Translations under genes and position numbers: made by a program
Shown: positions 47,395-54,899 of the stretch, piece by piece
How positions within the stretch are numbered: the stretch's first letter is position 1
Layout of the letters: the number at the start of each line of letters is the position of its first letter
NCBI RefSeq assembly: GCF_000761245.1
Contig: NZ_AWOR01000001.1
Coordinates: 744,001-808,000, forward strand
DNA from: Comamonas testosteroni
GTDB lineage: Bacteria; Pseudomonadota; Gammaproteobacteria; Burkholderiales; Burkholderiaceae_C
Reading direction: 5' to 3'
Length of the DNA stretch: 64,000 bases
The notes under the pieces: model-generated
The model's database searches: none
What the model saw: the letters and a program-made list of their open reading frames with translations, nothing else
Told to the model about the DNA's origin: nothing

Positions 47395-48945
47395 TCAGAT
47401 ATCAATCCCGCACTTGCCCGGAGCCAGAATGCCGTTGGGGTCCAGAGCACGCTTGATCTTGCGCTCGATATCGCGCTTGACCGGACCGTAGCTCTGCGCC
47501 ACGCGCTCCTGGAAGGCGGTGTTCACGCGGTACACGGCATAGCCTTCCTTTTCGAACTCGTCCAGCAGCTCGGCAAAGCAGGCGTTGGCACGCTTGGTTT
47601 CCTCTTCGTTGCTGCGGTCGTACAGCACGTCGATGACATGGTGCATATCGCGCCAGCCGACGATGAACTCGCCCACATAGTCCAGGCCATGCTTGTTGAG
47701 GATCTTCTTGGCCAGCGACTTCTGCTTGTCGCACTCGCTGCCGCGCGCCTGCGACACAGGGGCAAACCACATCGAGCCGCCACCCCCGCGCCAGTTGTAG
47801 AGGCCGAATTCCTGCAGGTTGGGCACGCCTGACATGAGCTGGGCACGGTACTTGAAGGGCTGGGTGTCTCCGGCCATCTCCTCGGTGATCAAGCGGCCCT
47901 TGCCCAGCTTCTTGAGCGCGTCCTGCACGATCTTGAAGTTGACGTCGACCTGCTCCCTGGTGCCGTACAGCGCAGCGTAGACATTCCAGGCGCCCAGATG
48001 CTTGTCTTTCTGGATCTGCTTGAGGATGGCGTCGGGCGTATGGCCGGGCTCGGTGGTGTAGTCCGAGCGGCGGGTGTTGCAGGTGGACGCTTCCCACAGC
48101 ACGCCGGCAATCACCACCGAATTGGGGATGACCTGGGCGATGCGCAAGGGGCGGATGAATTCCACGATCTCGGAGATATCGCTGTCTTCGTCGAACTGGA
48201 TTTCCAGCGGCTTGAAGACCGGTGGCTTGGGCATCAGCCAGAAGCCCATCTTGGTGCAGATGCCGTAGTTGGACTGGGTGAACATGCCGTCCAGCGTCGG
48301 GCCGTAGCCCCACTTGAACACCTGCCAGGCCTTGTCGCCCTTGACGCCTCCCATGCCGGTGCGCAGCACATCGCCGTTGGCCATCACCACTTCCATGCCG
48401 CACTGCATCATGAAGTGTTCGCCATAGGGGGTGTAGCCCACGCCGCGGTCCATGGTGTTGCCCAGAGGACCGGCAATGGCCGAAGGTGCCGAGAACGACA
48501 GCATCAAGGGAATCTTGTTCTCTTCGAGGTAGTCGTAGAGCATCTGGTAGGTCACGCCAGGCTCGACCAGGGCCGTGCACAGCTCGGGGTCCACGTGGAT
48601 GATCTTGTTCATCTTGCGCAGATCCAGCACCACCTGGCCGCGCTGGCCCGGTGCGGCCGAGCCGTAGCCGAAGTTGCGGCCGGTGGAGATGGTCCACACG
48701 GGCACCTTGTGCGCGTTGCAGATCTTGACCACCTCTTGCACCTGCTCCACGGTGGTGGCAGTCACCACGGCCGATGGTGTGTGCTCTTCGGCAGGCACAG
48801 CCATCATCACCTTGGTGTAGGGACGAACCAGCTCGTCCTTGATCATCACATTGTCTTCGCCCAGGGCGTTCTTGAACTGGGCGATGGCCGCATCGAAGCT
48901 GCTCTCGCTCATGCCCTTGGGCAGGGCCATGTATTTGCTTGTCAT
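47395..48945 (-). CDS. pchF: 4-cresol dehydrogenase (hydroxylating), flavoprotein subunit
   Basis: A 516-residue VAO-family flavoenzyme. With the PchC cytochrome it oxidises 4-cresol to 4-hydroxybenzyl alcohol and then to 4-hydroxybenzaldehyde; related enzymes act on eugenol or vanillyl alcohol. The FAD-binding loop is STGRNFGYGSAAPG. Tyr383 in GLYNWRGGGG sits where the P. putida enzyme binds FAD covalently through Tyr384. SMWFAPVSQARG is typical of the substrate domain. It is last in the leftward operon pchA-pchC-pchX-pchF. No signal peptide is visible; the P. putida subunit is nonetheless periplasmic in complex with PchC. Eugenol hydroxylase is an alternative assignment. Confidence 0.88.
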   Translation of the reverse strand: MTSKYMALPKGMSESSFDAAIAQFKNALGEDNVMIKDELVRPYTKVMMAVPAEEHTPSAVVTATTVEQVQEVVKICNAHKVPVWTISTGRNFGYGSAAPGQRGQVVLDLRKMNKIIHVDPELCTALVEPGVTYQMLYDYLEENKIPLMLSFSAPSAIAGPLGNTMDRGVGYTPYGEHFMMQCGMEVVMANGDVLRTGMGGVKGDKAWQVFKWGYGPTLDGMFTQSNYGICTKMGFWLMPKPPVFKPLEIQFDEDSDISEIVEFIRPLRIAQVIPNSVVIAGVLWEASTCNTRRSDYTTEPGHTPDAILKQIQKDKHLGAWNVYAALYGTREQVDVNFKIVQDALKKLGKGRLITEEMAGDTQPFKYRAQLMSGVPNLQEFGLYNWRGGGGSMWFAPVSQARGSECDKQKSLAKKILNKHGLDYVGEFIVGWRDMHHVIDVLYDRSNEEETKRANACFAELLDEFEKEGYAVYRVNTAFQERVAQSYGPVKRDIERKIKRALDPNGILAPGKCGIDI

Positions 48946-48964
48946 GCTCTGCTTTCCTTGTTTC

Positions 48965-49480
48965 TTAGATTACGCAGCTAAAGGACACGCGGGCTTCCTT
49001 GCCTGCTGCCGCCGTGGTGGTGTTCATGACTTGACGGGACGCCAGCGAGCGACCCAGCGCTTGGGCCCAGTCGGCGGCGGCGCCGTCCACGCGATGGTGC
49101 TCTGCGGCCAGCACGCGGCCGCCGCTGGAGCGGACCAGGTCCAGCACCAGCGTGGCCGAGGCGTCATCGAGCAGACCCACCAACAGGGTTTCCTGACTGT
49201 CGGTCAGCAGCTCGCCCAATTGGTTGAATGCGGCGCTGTCCAGACCTTGAAGGCCGGTGTGCACCACGTTGCGGGACGTGCTCTGAACACCGGCCACAAA
49301 GGCCTTGTCCAGCGCGCTGGCGTGCATGGAGGATGTCACGGCCAGCACCTCGGCAGGGCGTGTGGCTGCGCTGGCGGTACGGCCTGCAGCGGAGGTGGCA
49401 GCCTGTGCCCAGCCTATGCCGGAGACAGCCAGACCTGCAGCGGTCAGAGTTTTGAGAAGGGAGCGACGATCGGCTTGCAT
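48965..49480 (-). CDS. pchX: PchX-like Tat-exported protein of the 4-cresol operon
   Basis: A 171-residue protein with a twin-arginine signal (DRRSLLKTLTAAGLAVSG, cleavage near AQAAT). The mature part is Ala/Ser-rich, with LDSAAFNQLGELL and LDDASATLVLDLVRSSGGR and no recognised domain or cofactor motif. It lies 13 bp after pchC and 19 bp before pchF. In P. putida the gene between pchC and pchF is pchX, of unknown function. Because PchF has no signal of its own, a Tat-carrying partner could help export or assemble the flavoprotein; this is inference. Confidence 0.75.
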   Translation of the reverse strand: MQADRRSLLKTLTAAGLAVSGIGWAQAATSAAGRTASAATRPAEVLAVTSSMHASALDKAFVAGVQSTSRNVVHTGLQGLDSAAFNQLGELLTDSQETLLVGLLDDASATLVLDLVRSSGGRVLAAEHHRVDGAAADWAQALGRSLASRQVMNTTTAAAGKEARVSFSCVI

Positions 49481-49493
49481 TACATCGTCCTCC

Positions 49494-49814
49494 TTACTTC
49501 CGGGCTGGCTCGGCAGCCTTGGGGGCCTCTGTCTTGGACAGGTAGTTTGCCAAGTCTTCCAGCGTGGCGTCGTCGATATCGGTCACGCGAAAGGATGGCA
49601 TGGCGTTCATGCCGTTGCGCGCAATGATCACGTAGGTCGCGGGCGGAAAGCCTCGCCCCTTGATGACCGGGCCTATGCCGGCTTCATGGCATTTGGCGCA
49701 GGTCTTTTCGTAGAAGCGCTGGCCGGGGCCAATGCTGTGAGAGTCCGCAGCCGAGGCAGCGAGGCTGAGGCCAGACAGCAGGGCTGCCAGGGCCAGTTGG
49801 GAGGCATGTTTCAA
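49494..49814 (-). CDS. pchC: 4-cresol dehydrogenase cytochrome c subunit
   Basis: A 106-residue periplasmic cytochrome that takes electrons from the PchF flavin. The signal peptide is at about 1-23 (LSLAASAAD), heme attachment is CAKCH (39-43), and Met72 in NGMNAMPSF is the likely second axial ligand. The best start is a TTG at 49814 with GGAG seven bases upstream; no ATG or GTG fits, and a longer frame would add 33 residues with no signal character. It lies 177 bp downstream of pchA with two hairpins in the gap, and is tightly linked to pchX. Confidence 0.88.
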   Translation of the reverse strand: MKHASQLALAALLSGLSLAASAADSHSIGPGQRFYEKTCAKCHEAGIGPVIKGRGFPPATYVIIARNGMNAMPSFRVTDIDDATLEDLANYLSKTEAPKAAEPARK

Positions 49815-49849
49815 CGTGGGTCTCCGGTGGTTCTGTTGGTCGGCAGACA

Positions 49850-49973
49850 CAAGGCGCGGGTTGGGGTTCGCGCCTTGCCCATGCGGGCGCTGCACCTGAG
49901 GTCTTTGCCTCATGGCGCAATGCCTGCGATGGAGGTTTCAAGCGCAGACAGAAGCCAGGGCTGCCGAGCCCTG
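49850..49973 (-). promoter_or_regulatory. Two intercistronic hairpins between pchA and pchC
   Basis: Stem 1: CAAGGCGCG (49850-49858) with CGCGCCTTG (49869-49877), 9 bp perfect. Stem 2: CAGGGCT (49956-49962) with AGCCCTG (49967-49973), 7 bp perfect. Neither has a U-tract, so they are more likely RNA-processing or stability elements than full terminators. Confidence 0.55.
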
Positions 49974-49991
49974 ACTCCTGTCCATGGCGCT

Positions 49992-51443
49992 TTAGAAGGG
50001 GTAGTGGCGCGCGGTGGTCTGCATGGTGATCCAGCGGGTGTCGGTGAAGGCATCGATACCGGCCTGGCCGCCGAAGTGGCCGTAGCCCGAATTCTTCACG
50101 CCGCCGAAAGGCATCTGGGCTTCGTCGTGCACGGTGGGGCCGTTGACGTGGCAGATGCCCGCTTCGATGCGGCCGGCCACGCGCCAGCCGCGCGCTGTGT
50201 CTTTGGTATAGACGGCGGAAGACAGGCCGAACTCGTTGTCGTTGGCCATGGCGATGGCCTGCTCTTCGCCGTTGACGCGCACGATGGCTTTCACGGGGGC
50301 GAAGGTTTCTTCGCGGAAGATGCGCATCTCGGGTGTCACGCCGTCTATCAGCGTGGCCGCCATCAGGGTGTCGCTGGCCTTGCCGCCGCAAAGAATCCTG
50401 GCACCCTTGGCGACGGCGTCGTCGATCAGTTCGTTGACGCGGTTCACGGTGTTCATGTCCACGACGGAGCCCAGCACCACAGGGCCTTTGCGGGGGTCGC
50501 CCAGAGGCAGGGTTGTGGCGCGGGCCACCAGTTTTTCGATGAATTCCTCGGCCACGGCCTCGTCCACGATGATGCGCTCGGTGGACATGCATATCTGGCC
50601 CGAGTTGGCGAAAGCGCCAAAGGTGCAGCCGGCCACGGCGGAGTCGATGTCGGCATCGTCCAGGACCAGGAACGGGGCCTTGCCGCCCAGCTCCAGAATG
50701 ACGGGCTTGAGGTGTTTGGCGCAGGTCTGGCCGATGATGCGGCCCACGCGCGTGGAGCCCGTGAAGTTCACGCGGCGCACGGCGGGGTGGGCCACCATGG
50801 CTTCGACCACTGTGCCGGCGTCTTCGGGCGCATTGGTCACAAAGTTCACCACGCCGGGCGGCAAGCCGCCTTCCTGCAGCGCTTCGATGATCAGGCCGTG
50901 GGTGGCGGGGCAGAGCTCCGAGCCCTTGAGGATCACGGTATTGCCGCAGGCCAGGGGCGTGGCAATGGCGCGCACGGCCAGGATGATGGGGGCATTCCAG
51001 GGGGCGATGCCCAGCACCACGCCAGCAGGCTGGCGTACAGCCATGGCCATGCTGCCGGGAATGTCCGAAGGAATCAGCTGGCCGTTGATCTGGGTGGTCA
51101 GCGATGCGGCTTCGAGAAACATATTGGCGGCCAGATGCACATTGAAGCCGGCCCAGATGCCGGAGGCGCCGGTTTCTGCGGCCATGGCTGCGGCAAAGGC
51201 CTCGGCCTTGGCTTCCAGGGCCTGGGAGGCCTTCATCAGCATCAGCCTGCGTTCTGTGGGCCCCAGGGCCGCCCAGGCCGGGAAGGCCGCCTGAGCGGCT
51301 TGCACGGCACGCACGGCATCGGCTGTTGTGGCGGCCGGGGCACGCGTGGCGACCGATCCGTCCAGAGGGTTCCTGCGCTCGAAAGTGGCGCCATTGCTGG
51401 CCTGTACGGTCTGACCGCCGATGAGCATGCTTTGTTCAATCAT
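49992..51443 (-). CDS. pchA: 4-hydroxybenzaldehyde dehydrogenase PchA
   Basis: A 483-residue aldehyde dehydrogenase that would convert 4-hydroxybenzaldehyde from the PchCF reaction into 4-hydroxybenzoate. Asn150, Glu251 and Cys285 form the expected active site (APWN, ELGGK, GQICMS). It is first in an operon in the same order as pchACXF of P. putida. It is a close paralogue of the enzyme at 39538-40989. The ATG at 51443 matches the paralogue start exactly (IEQ.MLI.GQ); the open frame upstream is the promoter region. It diverges from an AraC-type activator. Confidence 0.9.
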   Translation of the reverse strand: MIEQSMLIGGQTVQASNGATFERRNPLDGSVATRAPAATTADAVRAVQAAQAAFPAWAALGPTERRLMLMKASQALEAKAEAFAAAMAAETGASGIWAGFNVHLAANMFLEAASLTTQINGQLIPSDIPGSMAMAVRQPAGVVLGIAPWNAPIILAVRAIATPLACGNTVILKGSELCPATHGLIIEALQEGGLPPGVVNFVTNAPEDAGTVVEAMVAHPAVRRVNFTGSTRVGRIIGQTCAKHLKPVILELGGKAPFLVLDDADIDSAVAGCTFGAFANSGQICMSTERIIVDEAVAEEFIEKLVARATTLPLGDPRKGPVVLGSVVDMNTVNRVNELIDDAVAKGARILCGGKASDTLMAATLIDGVTPEMRIFREETFAPVKAIVRVNGEEQAIAMANDNEFGLSSAVYTKDTARGWRVAGRIEAGICHVNGPTVHDEAQMPFGGVKNSGYGHFGGQAGIDAFTDTRWITMQTTARHYPF

Positions 51444-51526
51444 CTTCGCTTCCTTCACTACCAAGGGCGCGTGACCGCAGTCACTGCTTGTTGATGCAAG
51501 TTGAAAAAGTGGGAGCTGGTGTCGTT

Positions 51527-51541
51527 GCACAAGGCTTGTGC
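51527..51541. promoter_or_regulatory. Inverted repeat in the pchA leader
   Basis: GCACAAG (51527-51533), one base, CTTGTGC (51535-51541). It is a perfect 7-bp dyad between the predicted pch promoter and pchA, and a possible operator or RNA hairpin. Confidence 0.4.
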
Positions 51542-51596
51542 CACCGGGCTCGTCTCCCCCTTTTGTGGTGTTTCGCCTGACACTGGCGTGTGAGTG

Positions 51597-51661
51597 ATCG
51601 TAGGAAAAGCCTTGGCAAGATGCTGTGCGCAATGTGCACAAACCGTTTGACGAATCGTGCA
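51597..51661 (-). promoter_or_regulatory. Promoter and activator-site region of the pch operon
   Basis: TTTCCTACGAT (51607-51597, minus strand) with GTGCAC exactly 26 bases upstream (51634-51639), identical in sequence and spacing to the importer-operon promoter. Two TGTGCA/CGTGCA half-sites about 23 bp apart lie upstream (ending near 51638 and 51661). The predicted leader is about 150 nt. A TGAGCAC/GTGCTCA hairpin at 51716-51733 lies nearer the divergent activator gene. Confidence 0.58.
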
Positions 51662-51798
51662 CGTGACCTAGGGTTTGCACTAGTTTGAAAGCAGTGTGGG
51701 AGATTCTTCATGGCCTGAGCACCAAAGTGCTCACTTACCGATAATTGCTGTACTTTGTCGGCACAGGCAGAGATAGATACAACGAGGAGTCAAGGCCC

Positions 51799-52749
51799 AT
51801 GACCGCGCCCGTGGTACTGAGTACCGATGGTCTTCCCGAGAAGGAAACTGCACCAGCCTGGCAGGACTGGATGGCGCAGCTGTTCTCGGGGCTGGATACG
51901 GATCTGTATGGCGACACCTGTTTTGACGGGCATCTGAGCGTGGCATACGCAGGCGATGTGATGCTCACCAAGCTGGATGCCGGGCGCCACCGCGTCATAC
52001 GCGACAGCCACCGTCTGCGCGACAGCGAAGCGGCCTATCTCAAGATCGTGGCGCCCTGGAGCGGCCATGCCGAGGTGCAGCAGTACGGCAGCAAGGCCTG
52101 CGTGAGCAATGGCAGCTGGGCCATCTATGACACCTCGCAGCCCTATGTGGTGGCCAACCCTCAGCACACGGAGCACCTGATCATGATGGTGCCCAAACAG
52201 AGCATTGCCGATCGAGGCCTGCGTCTGGAAAACCTCATGGGTCGATCGGTAGGGGGCAGCGCCGGCATTGCGCGCATTGCTCTGCAGACCATGCGCAGCA
52301 CTTACCAGGAACTGGACAATATGGCGGCACCGCTGGCGCGCCGCGCCGGGGAGTTGCTGGTGGACATGGTGCATCTGTCCCTGCAGGCACTTGGCGGGCA
52401 GGCCACGGCGGTGACGCAAAAGCAGGCCCTGTACGACCGCATCTGCGAGCATGTGGCCTGCCATGTGCGCGACCCCGGGTTGTCGGTCGATCAGGTGGCC
52501 GAAGCACTCAATTGCAGCCGTCGGCATCTGCACAACGCCTTTGCGGGGCGAGACCAGTCGCTGGGCGGCTTCATCCAGCAAAGCCGGCTGGAGCTCTGTA
52601 TGCGTGAGCTGCATTCTGCGGCGCTTGCGCATCGCACCATCACCGAGATCGCCATGGGCTGCGGTTTTGGCAACAGCGCGCACTTCAGCCGGGCCTTCAA
52701 GGCCTATGCCGGCATGTCGCCGTCCGAGTTCAGAGCGCTTGGTCATTGA
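51799..52749 (+). CDS. AraC/XylS-family activator of the pch operon (FeaR-like)
   Basis: A 316-residue regulator paralogous to 46150-47130. The N-terminal sensor domain contains DGHLSVAYAGDVMLTKLDAG and YDTSQPYVVANPQHTEHL. The C-terminal DNA-binding part contains SVDQVAEALNCSRRHLHNAF and MGCGFGNSAHFSRAFKAYAG. The start at 51799 has AGGAG nine bases upstream. It diverges from pchA across 355 bp that hold the shared promoter element, so it is the probable activator of the 4-cresol genes; a positional equivalent exists beside pchACXF in Pseudomonas. Confidence 0.9.
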   Translation: MTAPVVLSTDGLPEKETAPAWQDWMAQLFSGLDTDLYGDTCFDGHLSVAYAGDVMLTKLDAGRHRVIRDSHRLRDSEAAYLKIVAPWSGHAEVQQYGSKACVSNGSWAIYDTSQPYVVANPQHTEHLIMMVPKQSIADRGLRLENLMGRSVGGSAGIARIALQTMRSTYQELDNMAAPLARRAGELLVDMVHLSLQALGGQATAVTQKQALYDRICEHVACHVRDPGLSVDQVAEALNCSRRHLHNAFAGRDQSLGGFIQQSRLELCMRELHSAALAHRTITEIAMGCGFGNSAHFSRAFKAYAGMSPSEFRALGH

Positions 52750-52820
52750 TCTGTGCCGACCAGCGTTTTCGAGGCCTATAGGACAATGCAGTCCGTTGCT
52801 TAGAAAGCAGGACTGTATTC

Positions 52821-53945
52821 ATGGACATCAATACGCCGCTCACCCTGCTGGGTGGGCTCACCGCCTCTCAATTCATGCGCAAGCATTGGCATAAAAAGCC
52901 TTTGCTGGTGCGCCAGGCCATCCCCGGCTTCAAGGCCCCGATTCCGCGTGCTCGCCTGCTGGCCATGGCGGGCGAGGATGGCGTGGAGTCGCGCCTGATC
53001 CAGCAGCTGGAAGGTGATAACTGGAAGCTCAGCCATGGTCCGCTGTCTCGTCGCAGCCTGCCTGCATTGACCAAGCCGGGCTGGACCGTGCTGGTGCAGG
53101 GCGTGGACATGCATGACGCCAAAGCGCATGAGCTGCTGCAGCAATTCCGCTTTGTGCCCGAGGCGCGCCTTGATGATCTGATGATCAGCTTTGCCACCGA
53201 TCAGGGGGGCGTAGGCCCGCATTTCGACAGCTATGACGTGTTTCTGCTGCAGGCCCAGGGCAAGCGCCGCTGGCGCATCGGTCGTCAAAAAGACCTGTCT
53301 TTGCAGCCGGGCAAGCCACTGAAAATTCTCTCCAATTTCGAGCCCGAGGAAGAGTTCGTTCTGGAGCCTGGCGACATGCTGTATCTGCCGCCCAAATGGG
53401 CGCATGACGGAGTGGCAGAAGGCGAGTGCATGACGTATTCGATAGGCTTTCGCTCGCCCGATCGCAGCGAGCTGGGCCGCGAGTTGCTGCTGCGCATGTC
53501 GGACGAGCCCGACGAGCCCGAGGCTGCGGTCATTTATCGCGACCCCAAGCAGGAGGCCGTGAGCAACCCGGCGCTGATTCCTGAAGGCATGTATGACTTT
53601 GCCCGCGAGGCACTGAAGAAGGCCATGGCCGAGCCGCTGGCGCTGGAGCGCGCGCTGGGCGAGTATCTGAGCGACCCCAAGCCCAATGTCTGGTTCGAGC
53701 ATGGCGATGAAAACGGCATGTTCGAGAGCGTGGTGCTGGATCGCCGCACGCGCATGATGTATGACGCCAAGCACATCTTCATCAATGGCGAAAGCTATCT
53801 GGCAGGCGGCCGCGATGCCACGTTGATGCGCAAGCTGGCGGACACCAGGGCCCTGTCGCGCAAGGATCTGGCAACGGCCAGCGATGATGCGCTGGAGTTG
53901 CTGTCATCGTGGTTCGATGCGGGCTGGGTTCGCTCTGGCGACTGA
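52821..53945 (+). CDS. Ribosomal protein L16 arginine hydroxylase RoxA-like (JmjC oxygenase)
   Basis: A 374-residue 2-oxoglutarate/Fe(II) oxygenase of the RoxA/YcfD family, which hydroxylates an Arg of ribosomal protein uL16. The N-terminus is the family start (QFMRKHWHKKPLLVRQA). The iron triad appears as HFD in GVGPHFDSYDVFLLQ and the distal His in YLPPKWAHDGVAEG. A winged-helix C-terminal domain follows, with DARTRMMYD-type sequence and INGESYLAGGRDATLM. It stands alone after the pch activator. Confidence 0.92.
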   Translation: MDINTPLTLLGGLTASQFMRKHWHKKPLLVRQAIPGFKAPIPRARLLAMAGEDGVESRLIQQLEGDNWKLSHGPLSRRSLPALTKPGWTVLVQGVDMHDAKAHELLQQFRFVPEARLDDLMISFATDQGGVGPHFDSYDVFLLQAQGKRRWRIGRQKDLSLQPGKPLKILSNFEPEEEFVLEPGDMLYLPPKWAHDGVAEGECMTYSIGFRSPDRSELGRELLLRMSDEPDEPEAAVIYRDPKQEAVSNPALIPEGMYDFAREALKKAMAEPLALERALGEYLSDPKPNVWFEHGDENGMFESVVLDRRTRMMYDAKHIFINGESYLAGGRDATLMRKLADTRALSRKDLATASDDALELLSSWFDAGWVRSGD

Positions 53946-54322
53946 AACAGGGTGGACTTGTAACAGCGATCGTGCTAACTTACGGGTTTGTCCTCTGTGG
54001 CTTTTGTCGATTCGGCGGGCTTTGTATAGATTATGTAAATCTTCGTCAAAGCTCTGTCAGGGATTTGACAGGAAGAAATTTATGCTCCACAGTGTGACTC
54101 AAGGCGAGCGTGGGCTTGCCCGGTAAATGAGAACGCACCGATTTGTGCAGAATTGTTTAGTTGCTGTCAGTGTTAGTCAGCAATGGGCAAAACTACCTAT
54201 AATGCGGGCTGAGTCGAATTTATCGTTTGACCTGATATGCCATAGCGATCAATAGCTGCAAAAGGCTGACCGTAATGGCAATCTGCATACCGTCTGCTGA
54301 ACCTACCATTTAGGAAACTGTC
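53946..54322 (+). promoter_or_regulatory. Intergenic region with the lipoprotein promoter
   Basis: 377 bp without a supported gene. A consensus -10 TATAAT lies at 54198-54203 with no good -35 at 17 bp (TTAGTC at 19 bp). It would give a leader of about 115 nt before the lipoprotein ATG at 54323. The region is AT-richer than its surroundings. A short open frame near 53909-54126 shows no family features. Confidence 0.5.
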
Positions 54323-54592
54323 ATGAAGAACTCTCTGATTCTGGCTACCGTGATCGCTGCTGCTGCTCTGGCTGCTTGCGGCAAGAAGGAAGAAGCTCCT
54401 GCTGCTCCCGCTCCTGCTGTGGAAGCTCCTGCTGCTCCCGCTCCTGCTGCTGAAGCTCCTGCTGCTCCCGCCGCTGACGCTCCTGCTGCTCCTGCCGCTG
54501 ACGCTCCTGCTGCCCCCGCCGCTGACGCTCCTGCTGCTCCTGCCGCTGACGCTCCTGCTGCTCCCGCCGCTGAAGCTCCTGCTGCCAAGTAA
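54323..54592 (+). CDS. Ala/Pro repeat lipoprotein
   Basis: An 89-residue lipoprotein. The signal peptide ends in a clear lipobox (AAALAAC, Cys at residue 19), then CGKKEEAP and a run of eight-residue repeats of the type APAAPAAD or APAAPAAE to the end. The repeats are encoded by near-identical 24-bp units. It has no catalytic domain; it may act as a flexible acidic spacer or surface polymer. AGGA precedes the ATG. It is monocistronic between a TATAAT promoter and a strong terminator, suggesting high expression. Confidence 0.82.
   Translation: MKNSLILATVIAAAALAACGKKEEAPAAPAPAVEAPAAPAPAAEAPAAPAADAPAAPAADAPAAPAADAPAAPAADAPAAPAAEAPAAK
54391..54590 (+). repeat. 24-bp tandem repeats within the lipoprotein gene
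   Basis: Units of GCTCCTGCTGCTCCYGCCGC followed by TGAC (Asp) or TGAA (Glu). About four near-perfect copies run from 54457 to 54576, with variant units on both sides. Length changes of one unit stay in frame. Confidence 0.85.
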
Positions 54593-54639
54593 TTCGCTGC
54601 ATCAGCCAGCTTGAGGCCCAGGCCTCGAGCATGAAAAAA

Positions 54640-54662
54640 CCGCACTGAGGTGCGGTTTTTTT
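54640..54662 (+). terminator. Terminator of the Ala/Pro lipoprotein gene
   Basis: CCGCAC (54640-54645) with GTGCGG (54650-54655), tetraloop TGAG, followed by seven T. AAAAAA precedes it. Confidence 0.9.
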
Positions 54663-54846
54663 ACGTCTGGATTTCGCAGCGGATTTTCACAAGCTGCGGA
54701 TGCTTGTCGGCATACAAGGTCTGCACCTGTATCTACTCCTGTATCTGCACCTGTTCTGCACTTAGATGGATTTGCGGGCAAGCGCGCGTCATGAGCTGCA
54801 GCCCCCAAGCCGAAGTTCGATTCGTTCGGAGATTCGTTCGGACATG
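54663..54846. other. Spacer between two terminators
   Basis: About 180 bp between the terminator of the Ala/Pro lipoprotein and that of bamC. It contains repeated CTGTATCT/CTGCACCTGT segments (54720-54760) and ATTCGTTCGGA twice (54820-54842). No gene or RNA is recognised. Confidence 0.45.
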
Positions 54847-54880
54847 AAAAAAGCCACCAGAGCGCAGTCCGGTGGCTTTT
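54847..54880 (-). terminator. Terminator of the dapA-bamC operon
   Basis: Arms AAAAGCCACC (54849-54858) and GGTGGCTTTT (54871-54880). Read leftward the hairpin is followed by TTTTTT. The GCCACC/GGTGGC arms match the terminators at 39346 and 47201, but the loop differs. Confidence 0.85.
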
Positions 54881-54899
54881 GTATGGGGCGCAGCGCTCT

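Noticed and set aside
54391..54590. CRISPR-like regular repeats
   Set aside because: The units are contiguous 24-bp codon repeats inside a lipoprotein gene, with no unique spacers.
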